A DNA stretch of 64,000 nucleotides from Gaiellasilicea sp963791905 (lineage in GTDB: Bacteria > Actinomycetota > Thermoleophilia > Gaiellales > Gaiellaceae): NCBI GenBank assembly GCA_963791905.1, contig CAWBTX010000006.1:1-64000 (forward strand), in the 5' to 3' direction. This document shows, piece after piece, positions 35,963-45,235 of this stretch. Both the position numbers and the translations under genes were made by a program. The notes under the pieces were generated by a model that saw nothing but the letters and a program-made list of their open reading frames with translations, was not told where the DNA came from and ran no database searches. How positions within the stretch are numbered: the first letter of the stretch is position 1; each line of letters starts with the position of its first letter.

Positions 35963-36727
35963 CTACCTCGCTGTCAGCACGTCGACGTGCGTGCCCGCCA
36001 GCCAGTCCTCGAAGCGGGTCGCACCGATGCGATGAGCCGGAAGCAGCGAACGGTCCCCGGGTTCGAAGACTGCACCCATGTAGGGCGCGTGAGCATCGAG
36101 AACCACCTTCCTCTTGTCGCGCCGGGCCTCCAGGAGGCGACTGGCGAGCTCACCCAGTGTGAACTGCTCGGGACCGGACATCTCGACGGTGTCGTTGACC
36201 GGGGGGCTGAAGGCCACGTGGGCGATGGCAGCAGCCACGTCATCTGCTGCGACCGGTTGGAGCTGCACCCGAGGCAGTCGCACATCCGACCCATGGGTGG
36301 CGTCGTCGGCGACGGCGTCGATGAACTCGAAGAACGTCGTCGTCCGCAAGATCGCATACGGAATCCTCGATGCCTTCACACGCGATTCCTGGGCGAGCTT
36401 TGCCTTGAAGTAGCCGGATGCGATGCGGTCCGCGCCGAGAGCGGACAGCGCCACGTGGTAGCTGACCCCGGCCTCCTCCTCGGCTCTCAACAGGTTGGAG
36501 GTCGAGGTGCTGAAGAACCAGGTCGCCGGCGCTTCCTCGATGGACGGCGAGTTGGTGACGTCGACGACGACGCTGATGCCGGCCAAGGCCTCGCTCAGCC
36601 CTTTGCGCGTGATGGTGTCGACTCCAGTGGTGGGGGACGCGGCCACGACGTTGTGACCGTGGTCGCGGAGTCGGTTGACCACCCTTGACCCGATTCGCCC
36701 GGTACCGCCCATGACTGCGATCTCCAT
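35963..36727 (-). CDS. NmrA-like NAD(P)-binding protein, copy 3
   Basis: 254 residues from ATG 36727. GGTGRIG (7-13), VDVTNSPSIEEAPATWFF, LSALGADRIASGYFKAKLAQE and YAILRTTTFFEF align with copy 1 (27513) nearly throughout. C-terminal PEQFTLGELASRLLEAR is the substrate-side helix. NmrA/epimerase-like oxidoreductases are among the recurrent partners of ECF41 sigma factors (established association). Perfect promoter copy at 36785-36811; divergent from YceI, which has its own copy. Confidence 0.91.
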   Translation of the reverse strand: MEIAVMGGTGRIGSRVVNRLRDHGHNVVAASPTTGVDTITRKGLSEALAGISVVVDVTNSPSIEEAPATWFFSTSTSNLLRAEEEAGVSYHVALSALGADRIASGYFKAKLAQESRVKASRIPYAILRTTTFFEFIDAVADDATHGSDVRLPRVQLQPVAADDVAAAIAHVAFSPPVNDTVEMSGPEQFTLGELASRLLEARRDKRKVVLDAHAPYMGAVFEPGDRSLLPAHRIGATRFEDWLAGTHVDVLTAR

Positions 36728-36784
36728 GCTCGTCTCCCACTCTGCCGATCGGCCTAGATGTCGCGGGCAGCTCCGCACTTAGGT

Positions 36785-36811
36785 GACCGGTTGTGGGGCA
36801 GGTCCGTGACA
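36785..36811 (-). promoter_or_regulatory. ECF-type promoter, TGTCAC-N15-CCGGTC, perfect
   Basis: Minus strand: TGTCAC (36811-36806), 15 bases, CCGGTC (36790-36785), 57 bases to ATG 36727 (NmrA copy 3). Confidence 0.85.
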
Positions 36812-36831
36812 CCAACCTGAGGCGGCAGCCG

Positions 36832-36858
36832 TGTCACGGGGGAGGGAGTGGGCCGGTC
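36832..36858 (+). promoter_or_regulatory. ECF-type promoter, TGTCAC-N15-CCGGTC, perfect
   Basis: Plus strand: TGTCAC (36832-36837), 15 bases, CCGGTC (36853-36858), 55 bases to ATG 36914 (YceI). It is divergent from the 36785-36811 promoter, only 20 bases away. Confidence 0.85.
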
Positions 36859-36913
36859 AAACCCTGCACATCCCGCGCTGTCGGGGCCCGCAGGTGCAGC
36901 CGGAAGGACGATC

Positions 36914-37489
36914 ATGACCAACACCCAGATTGAGACCTTGGCGGGGGACTACGCCATCGACGCGAGTCGTACGCACATCGGTTTCGTTGCGCGGCACGCG
37001 ATGGTGACGAAGGTGCACGGGCACTTCACCGAGTTCGAAGGGCGCGCGCACCTTGATCTGAAGGAACCGCACTTGAGCTGGGCGTCGGTCAGCATCGCAG
37101 CGGGAAGCATCGTGACGGGTATCGAGCAGCGCGACTCGCACCTGCGGTCGGGCGACTTCCTCGACGTTCCCAGGCACCCCCGCATCACGTTCCGATCCAC
37201 CGAGGTCTCGCGCGTAGACATGAACACCCTTCGGGTGACGGGCGACCTGACCATGCGAGGTGTGACCAAGTCACTCACGCTGGACTTCACCTACTCACGA
37301 GCCGAGACCGACCTCAGTGGCAATGTCAGCCTGGACTTCCTGGGGTCTGCAACCATCAACCGGCTCGACTGGGGAGTGAAGTGGAACGCCCCCGTCATAG
37401 GCGGCGTGTTGGTTTCGGAGAAGGTCGTACTCGACCTGAGGATCCGCGTCGTGCGCGCCGCTGTCGCACAAGGGCCGGTCGAAGAGTGA
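36914..37489 (+). CDS. YceI-family lipocalin-like protein
   Basis: 191 residues from ATG 36914 behind GGAAGGACG. Family signature: GDYAIDASRTHIGFVARHAMVTKVHG at the start, then DSHLRSGDFLDVPRHPRITF and GDLTMRGVTKSLTLDF. YceI proteins form a beta barrel that binds isoprenoid quinones, polyprenoids or fatty amides. There is no signal peptide, so this one is cytosolic, as in many actinobacterial members. The frame is intact. It has its own perfect copy of the ECF promoter, supporting a membrane-lipid or quinone stress role for the regulon (inference). Confidence 0.93.
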   Translation: MTNTQIETLAGDYAIDASRTHIGFVARHAMVTKVHGHFTEFEGRAHLDLKEPHLSWASVSIAAGSIVTGIEQRDSHLRSGDFLDVPRHPRITFRSTEVSRVDMNTLRVTGDLTMRGVTKSLTLDFTYSRAETDLSGNVSLDFLGSATINRLDWGVKWNAPVIGGVLVSEKVVLDLRIRVVRAAVAQGPVEE

Positions 37490-37520
37490 TGAACCCGGCT
37501 TGGGTCAACTGAGGCCGGAG

Positions 37521-37547
37521 TGTCACACCACGTTGCCCCACCCGGTC
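37521..37547 (+). promoter_or_regulatory. ECF-type promoter, TGTCAC-N15-CCGGTC, perfect
   Basis: Plus strand: TGTCAC (37521-37526), 15 bases, CCGGTC (37542-37547), 57 bases to GTG 37605 of the hydrolase/molybdopterin/flavin-reductase unit. Confidence 0.85.
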
Positions 37548-37604
37548 TTTTGGGCGAGAGCTCCCGTTTCCGGAGCCGGATCATGCACACGAAGGGAAGT
37601 CGTC

Positions 37605-38569
37605 GTGAGTCACAACACGGTTGATCTCACGTACTCGAAGAGGCTGCGCAGGGCATCGCGGACGCCACGTCCAATCCTCCGTTCCTCTACGAGCTCGGCC
37701 CCGACGGTGCCAGGAAGGTCCTCGACGACCTCCAGGCAGCACCGATCGCCAAGCCGGAGGTGGAAGAGAAGTGGGTCACCGTCCCGGCCGAGGTGGGTGA
37801 CGTCCGCGTGCGGCTCGTCAAGCCGTCCGGATCCTCGGGAGTCGCTTCCGACAATCCTGTACGTCCACGGCGGAGGTTGGGTCCTGGGCAACGCCGGCAC
37901 CCACGATCGGCTCGTTCGCGAGCTCGCGGTCGGTGTGAACGCGGCGGTCGTCTTCGTCGAGTACGACCGGTCGCCCGAGGCTCGCTACCCGGTGGCCATC
38001 GAGCAGGCCTATGCCACGGCGCAGTGGATCACTCGGGAGGGTCTCTCGGAAGGCCTCGACGGAACTCGCCTCGCCGTCGCAGGTGACTCGGTCGGCGGCA
38101 ACATGGCGGCCGCGCTCGCGATCCTCGCCAAGCAGCGCGGGGACGTCACCTTCGTGCACCAGTCGATGTACTACCCGGTCACCGACGCGGCTCAGGACAC
38201 GGACAGCTACCGCGAGTTCGCCGATGGGCCGTTCCTGCTGGCCAAGTCGATGGCCTGGTTCTGGGATGCCTACTGCCCGGACGAGTCCAGCGCCAGGAGA
38301 TCACCGCGTCCCCACTCCGGGCCACGCTCGAGGACCTCGCCGGACTGCCCGAGGCGTTCCTGATCGTCGACGAGAACGACGTCCTCCGCGACGAGGGCGA
38401 GGCCTACGCCCGCAAGCTGACCGCGGCCGGCGTTCGCACCACCTGCGTGCGCTACAACGGCATCATCCACGACTTCATGATGCTCAACCCGCTGCGGGAG
38501 ACGGCTGCCACGAGCGCAGCGGTCGAGCAGGCAATCCACGTCCTCCGCAAGGCGCTCAAGATCGACTAG
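37605..38569 (+). pseudogene. Alpha/beta hydrolase, HSL family, three indels
   Basis: GTG 37605 follows GAAGGGAAG. The frame must change near 37640, 37838 (a G missing) and 38290 (an A missing). Joined pieces read LEEAAQGIADATSNPPFLYE, VHGGGWVLGNAGTHDRL, AGDSVGGNMAAALAI (nucleophile), FADGPFLLAKSMAWFWD, IVDENDVLRDEGEAYA and IIHDFMMLNPLRETA. This is the same enzyme type, and nearly the same sequence, as the intact 26545-27516 gene. Repaired length is about 321 residues. It is first in a unit with the molybdopterin enzyme (start 40 bases later) and flavin reductase. Confidence 0.8.
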
Positions 38570-38609
38570 TGTTTCGACCACCTGAGTGGAACGCACGACG
38601 GGACGCCGC

Positions 38610-39221
38610 ATGCCTGTGACGCGAGGATTCTTTCGACGACGCGCCGATGGCGGAGCGAACCGCCTGCCCCCCGGTCAGTACGACGTCGGCGGCGCCTGGC
38701 CGGTGCTCACGGCCGAGGCGACGCCAGAGGTCGACCTGGACCGGTGGCGGCTTTCCGTGGACGGGCTCGTGGAGCGGCCGACCACCTGGACCTGGGACAA
38801 GATCCATGCGCTCCCCGGTTCGACGTACGTCGGTGACATCCACTGTGTGACTGCGTGGTCGAAGTTCGACGTCAGCTTTCGCGGGGTCAGTGTGGACGCG
38901 TTGTTGGACGCCGCCGGGCCGCTGCCCGAGGCGCGGTTCGTGTTGGCGCACTCGAGCACCGGCTACACGACCAACCTGACCCTGGGGGACGTCAGCGACG
39001 GAAAGGCATGGATCGCCTGGGAGTTCGACGGCCGGCCGCTGCCCCGCCAGCACGGCGGCCCGGCCCGGCTGCTGGTCCCGCACCTGTACTTCTGGAAGTC
39101 GGCCAAGTGGGTCTCGCGCCTGGAGCTGATGGCAGATGACCAGTCGGGCTTCTGGGAGCGGAACGGCTACCACGACCGTGGCGACCCGTGGCGCGAACAG
39201 CGCTACCAGGGCGACCCGTGA
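38610..39221 (+). CDS. Sulfite-oxidase-family molybdopterin oxidoreductase
   Basis: 203 residues from ATG 38610 (GTG 38586 adds eight). The molybdenum-ligand cysteine is Cys79 in VGDIHCVTAWSKFD; RQHGGPARLLVPHLYFWKSAKW and GFWERNGYHDRGDPWREQRY are the conserved C-terminal block. It is the single-domain cytosolic form without haem domain or Tat signal, so it needs an outside electron carrier. The adjacent, GTGA-overlapping flavin reductase is the obvious partner. Possible roles are reduction of oxidised sulfur or other S/N-oxides, but this cannot be fixed here. Confidence 0.9.
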   Translation: MPVTRGFFRRRADGGANRLPPGQYDVGGAWPVLTAEATPEVDLDRWRLSVDGLVERPTTWTWDKIHALPGSTYVGDIHCVTAWSKFDVSFRGVSVDALLDAAGPLPEARFVLAHSSTGYTTNLTLGDVSDGKAWIAWEFDGRPLPRQHGGPARLLVPHLYFWKSAKWVSRLELMADDQSGFWERNGYHDRGDPWREQRYQGDP

Positions 39222-39942
39222 GTGCAGAGCCCGGCAGCGCCATCGACGACGTCCAGCCGGCCGCAACGGTGTGGACCACCGGGACGATCATCACCAAGGA
39301 GCTGCCCACGCCGACCACGGTGCGGCTGCGGATGCACGTCGACCGCCGCCAGCCGCACCGGCCCGGCCAGCACTACCTGATCCGGCTCCGTGCTCCCGAC
39401 GACTACACCGCCCAGAGGTCCTACTCGGTGGCGTCGGACGACGACGACCCGCTCATCGAGTTCCTCGTCGAGAAGCTCCCGACGGCGAGGTCTCGGAGTT
39501 CCTGGCGGACGTCGCCGAGGTCGGCGACGTCCTGGAGATGCGCGGCCCGATCGGCCGATGGTTCATCTGGGACACTCGCACGCCGGCGCTGTGCCTGGTC
39601 GGCGGCACCGGCGTCGTACCGGCCATCGCGATGACCCGCACGGCCCGCCGGCTCGGCCGCAGCGACCTGCTCCGGGTCGTCGCGGTCGGCCGCAGCCCAC
39701 AGATGCTGCCCTACGTCGATGAGCTGACGAAGATCGACGCAAGGATCACCTACACCCGCCACGAGACCGATCGACCGCCCGGACCGCCGACTCCGGAGGA
39801 GGTCGCGCCGCTGCTCGCCGGCATCGACCTGGCCTACATCTGCGGCTCGACACGCTTCGCGCAGTTCGCGGAGGCGCTTCTCATCGAGTGCGGCCTGGAC
39901 CCGAGGGCGATCCGGGTCGAGCAGTTCGGCGCAACTGGTTGA
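39218..39942 (+). pseudogene. Ferredoxin-NADP reductase-like flavoprotein, one frameshift
   Basis: GTG 39218 overlaps the molybdopterin gene's stop. FAD-domain motifs: RPGQHYLIRL and RSYSVAS (the RxYS flavin motif). After EFLVEKLP one C is missing from a C run near 39480; the frame resumes DGEVSEFLADVAEVGD, then NAD-domain LVGGTGVVPAIAM and YICGSTRFAQFAE. Repaired length is about 241 residues. There is no iron-sulfur domain, so it would pass electrons directly to the molybdopterin partner or to a separate carrier. It converges on the LAL remnant. Confidence 0.82.
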
Positions 39943-39963
39943 ACGCGCGGGTGACTCTCCGGT

Positions 39964-42762
39964 TCAGGCGCTCACGGTCGCGCCAGCGGCTGCGAGCGTC
40001 GGCTTGAGTTGTCTGCGCGAGCTGATCCCCAGCTTCCGGAACACCTTGCGCAGGTGCCACTCGACGGTGTGTCGGCTCAGGAACAGCTGGGCGGCGATCT
40101 CCGGATTGGTGAGCCCGTCGCCCGCCAGGCGCGCAATCTGTGCTTCCTGCGCAGTGAGGCGACTGCGTGATGTGCGGTGCGTCGCTCCGCACGCTCTCCC
40201 CGGTGGCCGCGAGCTCGCCGCGAGCGCGCTGCGCGAAGCCCTCGGCGCCGAAACGCTCGAACATGGTCGTGGGCGGTGCGCAGTTCACCTCGCGCATCAA
40301 GGCGTCTGATTCTCGCGCCTCAGCCACTCGCCGTACAGCAGGTGAGCACGCGCCAGATGGACGGTGATCCGGCTCCTCTCGAGCCGCTCGATCGCTTCCC
40401 GGTGGTGGGCCTCGGCTGCGGGGCCGTCGCTGAGGAGCGCCCGCGAACGTGCGAGGACCCCCAGCGCCCAGTCGGTCCCCGCTGCACTCGTTCGGATCTC
40501 GAGCTGCTTCAGCGCATCTGTGGCAGCCTGCCGGTCGTCGCTCCGGACTGCAGCCTCGACGAACTCGGTCAAGGCCCAGCCGAGGAACCCCAGGTCGTCC
40601 AGCTCGCAGGCGCTCCGAGCCTCTTCGAGGGCCTTCTGGTAGTGGCCGAGGCCGTTGTGAAGCACCGCCGTCACGTACGCCGCCAGGCCGAGGGCCCGCC
40701 CCTCACTCCTGGCAGTGGCGATCCGGACACCGGTTTCGATCAATCTGGTCGCAACGGCCTCATCACCTCGCCATGCCGCCAGCAGCAGGCCGGTGTAGCT
40801 CAGGCGCTCGCTCCCAGCGGCACTCGGCGATCCGATCAGCCTCTGCGAGCAGCTCTGACGCCGCCGCAAACTCGCCCGCGTGGACATGCACACCCGCTCG
40901 GTACGACAGGGCCACGGGAAGTACGGCGAGCGCGCCAACCTCACGAGCGAGGTCGACGGCATGGGCCGCGAGCTCGTGCCACGCCTCGTCGTCCCAGAGA
41001 TCCGGGGCCAGGGGCTCGGGCGCGACCGGGCAGGCAAGCCAGAGCCAACGCATGATGCCGTCCTGGACTGTCGTCCGCCTCCTGGCGAAACGCGCGCAAC
41101 GCCCCTCTCAATGCGGGCAACGCGGCGACGTACCCCTCGGTGAATCGGGTGGTCAGCCCGTCCAGAAGGAGGTCCATCGCCGCAGGTGGCTGTGGCGCCG
41201 GACGCGCAGCGCGCGCTGCTGCGGCCGCCTTCTGGAGATTGCCAGGATCGCCGAGGCGACCAACGAAGATCGCCGCACCCATTGCTTCGAGGTAGGTGTC
41301 CCGTGCGGCGGCGTCACCGAGCGCCTCAAGCCGATCAGCCGTCTCGAGCAGGAGCGGCCCGGCGTCATGCGGCGCGTCCCGTGGGCGAAGAGGATCTGGG
41401 CGCGCAGTCTGTCGATTCGTGCGCGTTGCAGGTCGTCGTTGGGGCCGAGCTGTGCGGAGGCGAGCAGGTCGTGGGCGGCTTCGAACGACCCCGCCCTGAA
41501 CATGGCCTGTGCGGCGGCGAGGGCCCGTGACGCACGGCGACCAGAGTCGGAGGTCAGCTCTGTGGCCCGTTGCAGAAAGGCTGCGGCCGCCGAGATCCCG
41601 CCGCGGCCGCGGACCAGGTCTGCTGCCTGCTCGAGTTCCTGGGCGACCTGCTCGTCCGGCCCGGCGAAGCGTGCGCCCGGTGCCATGCTCGGCCTTCCGG
41701 GTCGAGGCTTCGGGTCAGTCGCTTCGGCCAGCGCATGGTGCACCGCGAGACGCTCGTCGGATGCGGCTGCCCGGTAGACGACCGCGCGCAACAGGGGGTG
41801 CCGGAACCGGACGCGAGCGCCCAGCTCGATCAAGCCAGCCGACTCGGCCTCCGAGGCTGCGTCGGCTCCGATTCCGAGCAGTTCCGCCGCCCGCCAGAGC
41901 AGAGAGACGTCACCCACCGCGTCGGCAGCTGCCGCTAGCAAGAGGCGCTGCGTCTCGGCTGGAAGCCGATGAAGCCGCCGACTGAAAGCCGCTTCGAGCT
42001 GTTGCGCCACGGGCCGCCCGCTGGGCAGCCCGAATCCCCCAGCCAGATCCGCCGCGGTCTGCCCCGGGGGCAGCTCGAGCAGCGCCAAGCGGGTTGCCAC
42101 GAGCCTCGGCCAGGATCCGAGCCGAGATCCGCTCGTCGAGCCCTCCCGGCGTCACCAGGTCGAGCAAGGCGCGGGCGTCGTCATGACTCAGCCCGGTGAT
42201 CTCGAGCTCGCGCAGCCCTGCGAGCCCGTGGTCATCACCGTCGTCGCGAGCAGCGAACACGCAGGCCGACCTTCTCCGCGCGCAGGCGTCGAGCGACGAA
42301 AGCCAGGGTCTGTGACGAGACGCGGTCCAGCCACTGGGCGTCGTCCACGACGCAGACAAGCGGGCGTTCGTCGGCCACCTCGGCGAGCAGGCTGAGCACC
42401 GCCAGTCCGACGAGGAAGCGGTCCGGCGGCGTCCCGGAAGTCAAGCCGAACGCGGTCCGAAGAGCGTCGCGCTGCGGAGCTCGGTAGGCGGCCGAGATGG
42501 CCAAGGAAGGGAGTGCACAGCTGATGCAGGCCGCCGAAGGCCAGACTCCATCTCGGACTCAATGCCGGTCGCTCGCGCGATCACGCAGTCAGACGCGCGG
42601 TGCTGCACGTACTCCAAGCAGGGCGGTCTTGCCGATGCCAGCCTCACCACGCACCACCAGAGCCGCGCTTCGCCCGCGCCGCACGGCAGCCACAAGGTCG
42701 TCGAGCACGCGGCATTCGTCAGATCGCCCCAGGAGTCCGCCCGGCGACCGGCTGCTCGGCAT
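39964..42762 (-). pseudogene. LAL-family LuxR regulator, many indels
   Basis: ATG 42762 follows GGAGGGAAG. Recoverable parts in order: LLGRSDECRVLDDLVAA, Walker A GEAGIGKTALL, Walker B VCVVDDAQWLD, helical middle (QRLLLAAAADAVGDVSLLWRA, then several pieces), and HTH (LTAQEAQIARL, NPEIAAQLFLSRHT, EWHLRKVFRKLG) ending at 39964. At least seven frame changes are needed. Sequence is closest to the 31-33.8 kb regulator; both share the LALLELP... and VRFRHPL...YR blocks. The repaired protein would have about 925 residues. Lying downstream of the sigma-driven operon, it reads toward it. Confidence 0.78.
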
Positions 42763-42914
42763 CTTCCCTCCGCGGCCGAGGCTACCGCTCCGGATGACGA
42801 CCCAGCCATGCCCGGAGTTTTGCGGAGAGGGCCCGTGGAAGACGCCGGATGCCCAGGTGCCGGCTGTTCGCCGGACCTGGGCATCCTCGGATGAGTGACC
42901 CGAGCGCTCGGTCA

Positions 42915-44549
42915 TCAGCCTCCGAGCCAGAACGCCACGTGGTGCCTGGCGGCGAACGTCGTGTCGACCCGTGGGCGGGGCGTCTCGAGCGACATCACTC
43001 GCCCACCGCTGTTGAAGGCCGGCCAGCGCAGCGCCGACGATCGACGGGTTGCCGGTGGCAGCGAAGCTGACCCAGGCCGTCCCGCATGGTGTCGGCGAGC
43101 TGCTCCTGCTCGGGGCCGAACGGCTCCTGGAGAGGGCGTCCGGCAGGTCGAACAGGTAGGCGAGCTCGGAGCCGTGCGTCGCTACGGGCGGGTCCAGCGC
43201 CGGCGGGAACCGCGTGGGCGCCGCGTCGTCGTTGAACTCGTAGGCGAACGTCGGCACCCGCTTGGCGGTCCACTTGTCCAGCTGGAACGCCGTGGACGCG
43301 AAGTTGGCGTCCCCGACGAGGGTGCTGAACGCGGCCGTCGGTGAGGCGTACTCGTCGAGTGGGTACTCGGCTGCGATCGCTGCCGCCCGTGCCTCGGGTA
43401 CGCCGAGGGTGGACGCGATCTTCTCCTGGTAGTTCGCGGAGGTGATGTCGCCGACCTGCACGAAGGAGCCGCCGCTGACGGCGAGCTTCGAGGCGACGAA
43501 GGTCGCCTCCTCGTCGTGGTTGGACCCGTTCAGGATCGGGACGCGAGCGAACCGACCGTGCGCGATCGCCGAACCGACGGACTCGGTGAGGACCTTCCCG
43601 TCGACGTACGCCGGGGATGGCGAAGAACGGGAACTTGCTCACGAGCTCGGCCGCCGACGCCTGCCGCAGGAACTGCGCCGACTGGTCGTCGCCCTCGAGC
43701 GAGTCCGCGAACGCCTCCCCGGCGGCCTCGGCCTCGGCCAGGGACTGCTGGTTCAGCGCGAACGCGCCGCTCTGCACGATCGCCCGGTCGAACAGGCCGC
43801 GCGAGCCACGGCGACACGAGGTGCTCGAGCACGTTCAGGCCGCCGGAGGACTGCCCGGCGATGGTGACCCTGTTCGGGTCGCCGCCGAACTGCCGGATGT
43901 TGTCGCGCACCCAGCGCAGCGCGGCCTGCTGGTCCATCAGTCCGTAGTTGCCGGACGGGCCACCGGGCCGGGAGGCCAGGGCGGGGTGGGACAGGAAGCC
44001 GAACACTCCGAGCCGGTAGTTGACGGTGACGACGACGAGCGCCGTCGGCCGCCAGCTTGGTCGGGTCGTAGTAGCGGCCGCCGCCGAGCGTCATCCCGCC
44101 GCCGTGGAACCACACGAGCACCGGCGCTGCCTGGCGACGGCCCAGCTGGGGCGTCGACACGTTCAGGTAGAGGGAGTCCTCGGATTGAGCACCCGGCAGG
44201 TGTGAACGGGGTCGGTCCGGGCTGGAGGGCGCTCGGCGCGAACTGGGTCGCGTCGCGCACGCCCTTCCACTCGGCCGGGGGCTGCGGTGGCTTCCACCGC
44301 AGGTCACCCGTGGGTGGAGCGGCGTACGGCAGTCCGCGGAAGGCGTATCCGCCGTCCGCGGCCACGCCGCGGACCTGCCGTCGGCGGTGGTGACGATGGG
44401 GGCGCGAGCTCGGCCGTCGCGGCCCCTGCCCGATCCGAGTCAAGGGTGATCGCGCCCGCCAGTGCGAGCACCATCACAGCCGATGCCACGCCGAATGAGG
44501 TCAGTCTGGCGCGAAGTGAGCTGTACGGATTGAAGAGCTTCGTCTGCAT
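42915..44549 (-). pseudogene. Secreted type-B carboxylesterase, second copy, many indels
   Basis: ATG 44549 follows CAGGAGTTCATC and opens a signal peptide (MQTKLFNPYSSLRAR, then a hydrophobic core ending GAAT-AE). Mature pieces in order: YAFRGLPYAAPPTGDLRWKP, SLYLNVSTPQLG, HGGGMTLGGGRYYD, NYGLMDQQAALRWV, nucleophile GQSSGGLNV, MQSGAFALNQQSLA, YEFNDDAAPTRF and final FAARHHVAFWLGG (stop 42915). At least six shifts separate them. It is about 60 percent alike with the 290-1913 esterase by eye, so the window holds a duplicated pair, each next to a LAL regulator. Confidence 0.8.
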
Positions 44550-45235
44550 GATGAACTCCTGGTTCGTTGGGATTGAAGCTCCGCCAACGTCGCTCCGTCG
44601 CGCGCGCGCTCGAACCCGTGGAGAACCCCGGTCGGACCACGGGCCCTCAGGCGGCGATGCGTCGCTCGTTCAGAAACGCGACCGGCTCCTCGGCCTCGAG
44701 GCACCTGTGTCGCAGGGCTGGGTGCCTCGCCAGACGGCCACGCGCGCCAGGGGAACCCGGCGACTGGCCATACGACTCCAACGTGGTCCTGGCCGCAACC
44801 CGCTCGGACTGACGAGCCGCGCCGACCGGGGTTGGCCCTATCGGATGCAGCTGCGTGGACGCGGATGGCGATCCAGCTCGACACGGCGAAGTTGGTCGAC
44901 GCGCGCCGGTCGGACTGAAAGGGCACCTACCACCACGACGAGGGGCGGGACTCGCGGATCGCCTGCGGGGTCTGACGGGGCGGGTTTCGGCTCAAGGACG
45001 CCAGTGCGACGGGAGCTTGTCGCCTGGGCGGACATCCGGGCAGATCGCCGAGTCGATGGCTGTGCAAGGTTTTCTGAGGGCCTCGAGATGAATTGAGCGT
45101 GACGTCTGGTGCCGATTGGGTTGCGCTGGGCTCAGCTCCGCTGCGCACTGCGTTCAGCGGTCATGGCGCGGTTTGCGTCGGGAGTTACCGCCGGGCTCGT
45201 CGCTCACTCTCGGCCGTCGGGCACGCGCGGAGCGC
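44550..45235. other. 686-base region, no gene recognised
   Basis: Long frames exist on both strands but none shows a family motif, sensible start or ribosome site. It separates the second esterase from the MalT-like regulator, which read away from each other, so it presumably holds both promoters. No copy of the CTGGTCC or TGTCAC motifs was found here. Confidence 0.5.

Noticed and set aside
44550..45235. Several overlapping frames of 80-140 codons
   Set aside because: None shows a domain, a sensible start or codon-position bias matching the neighbours.
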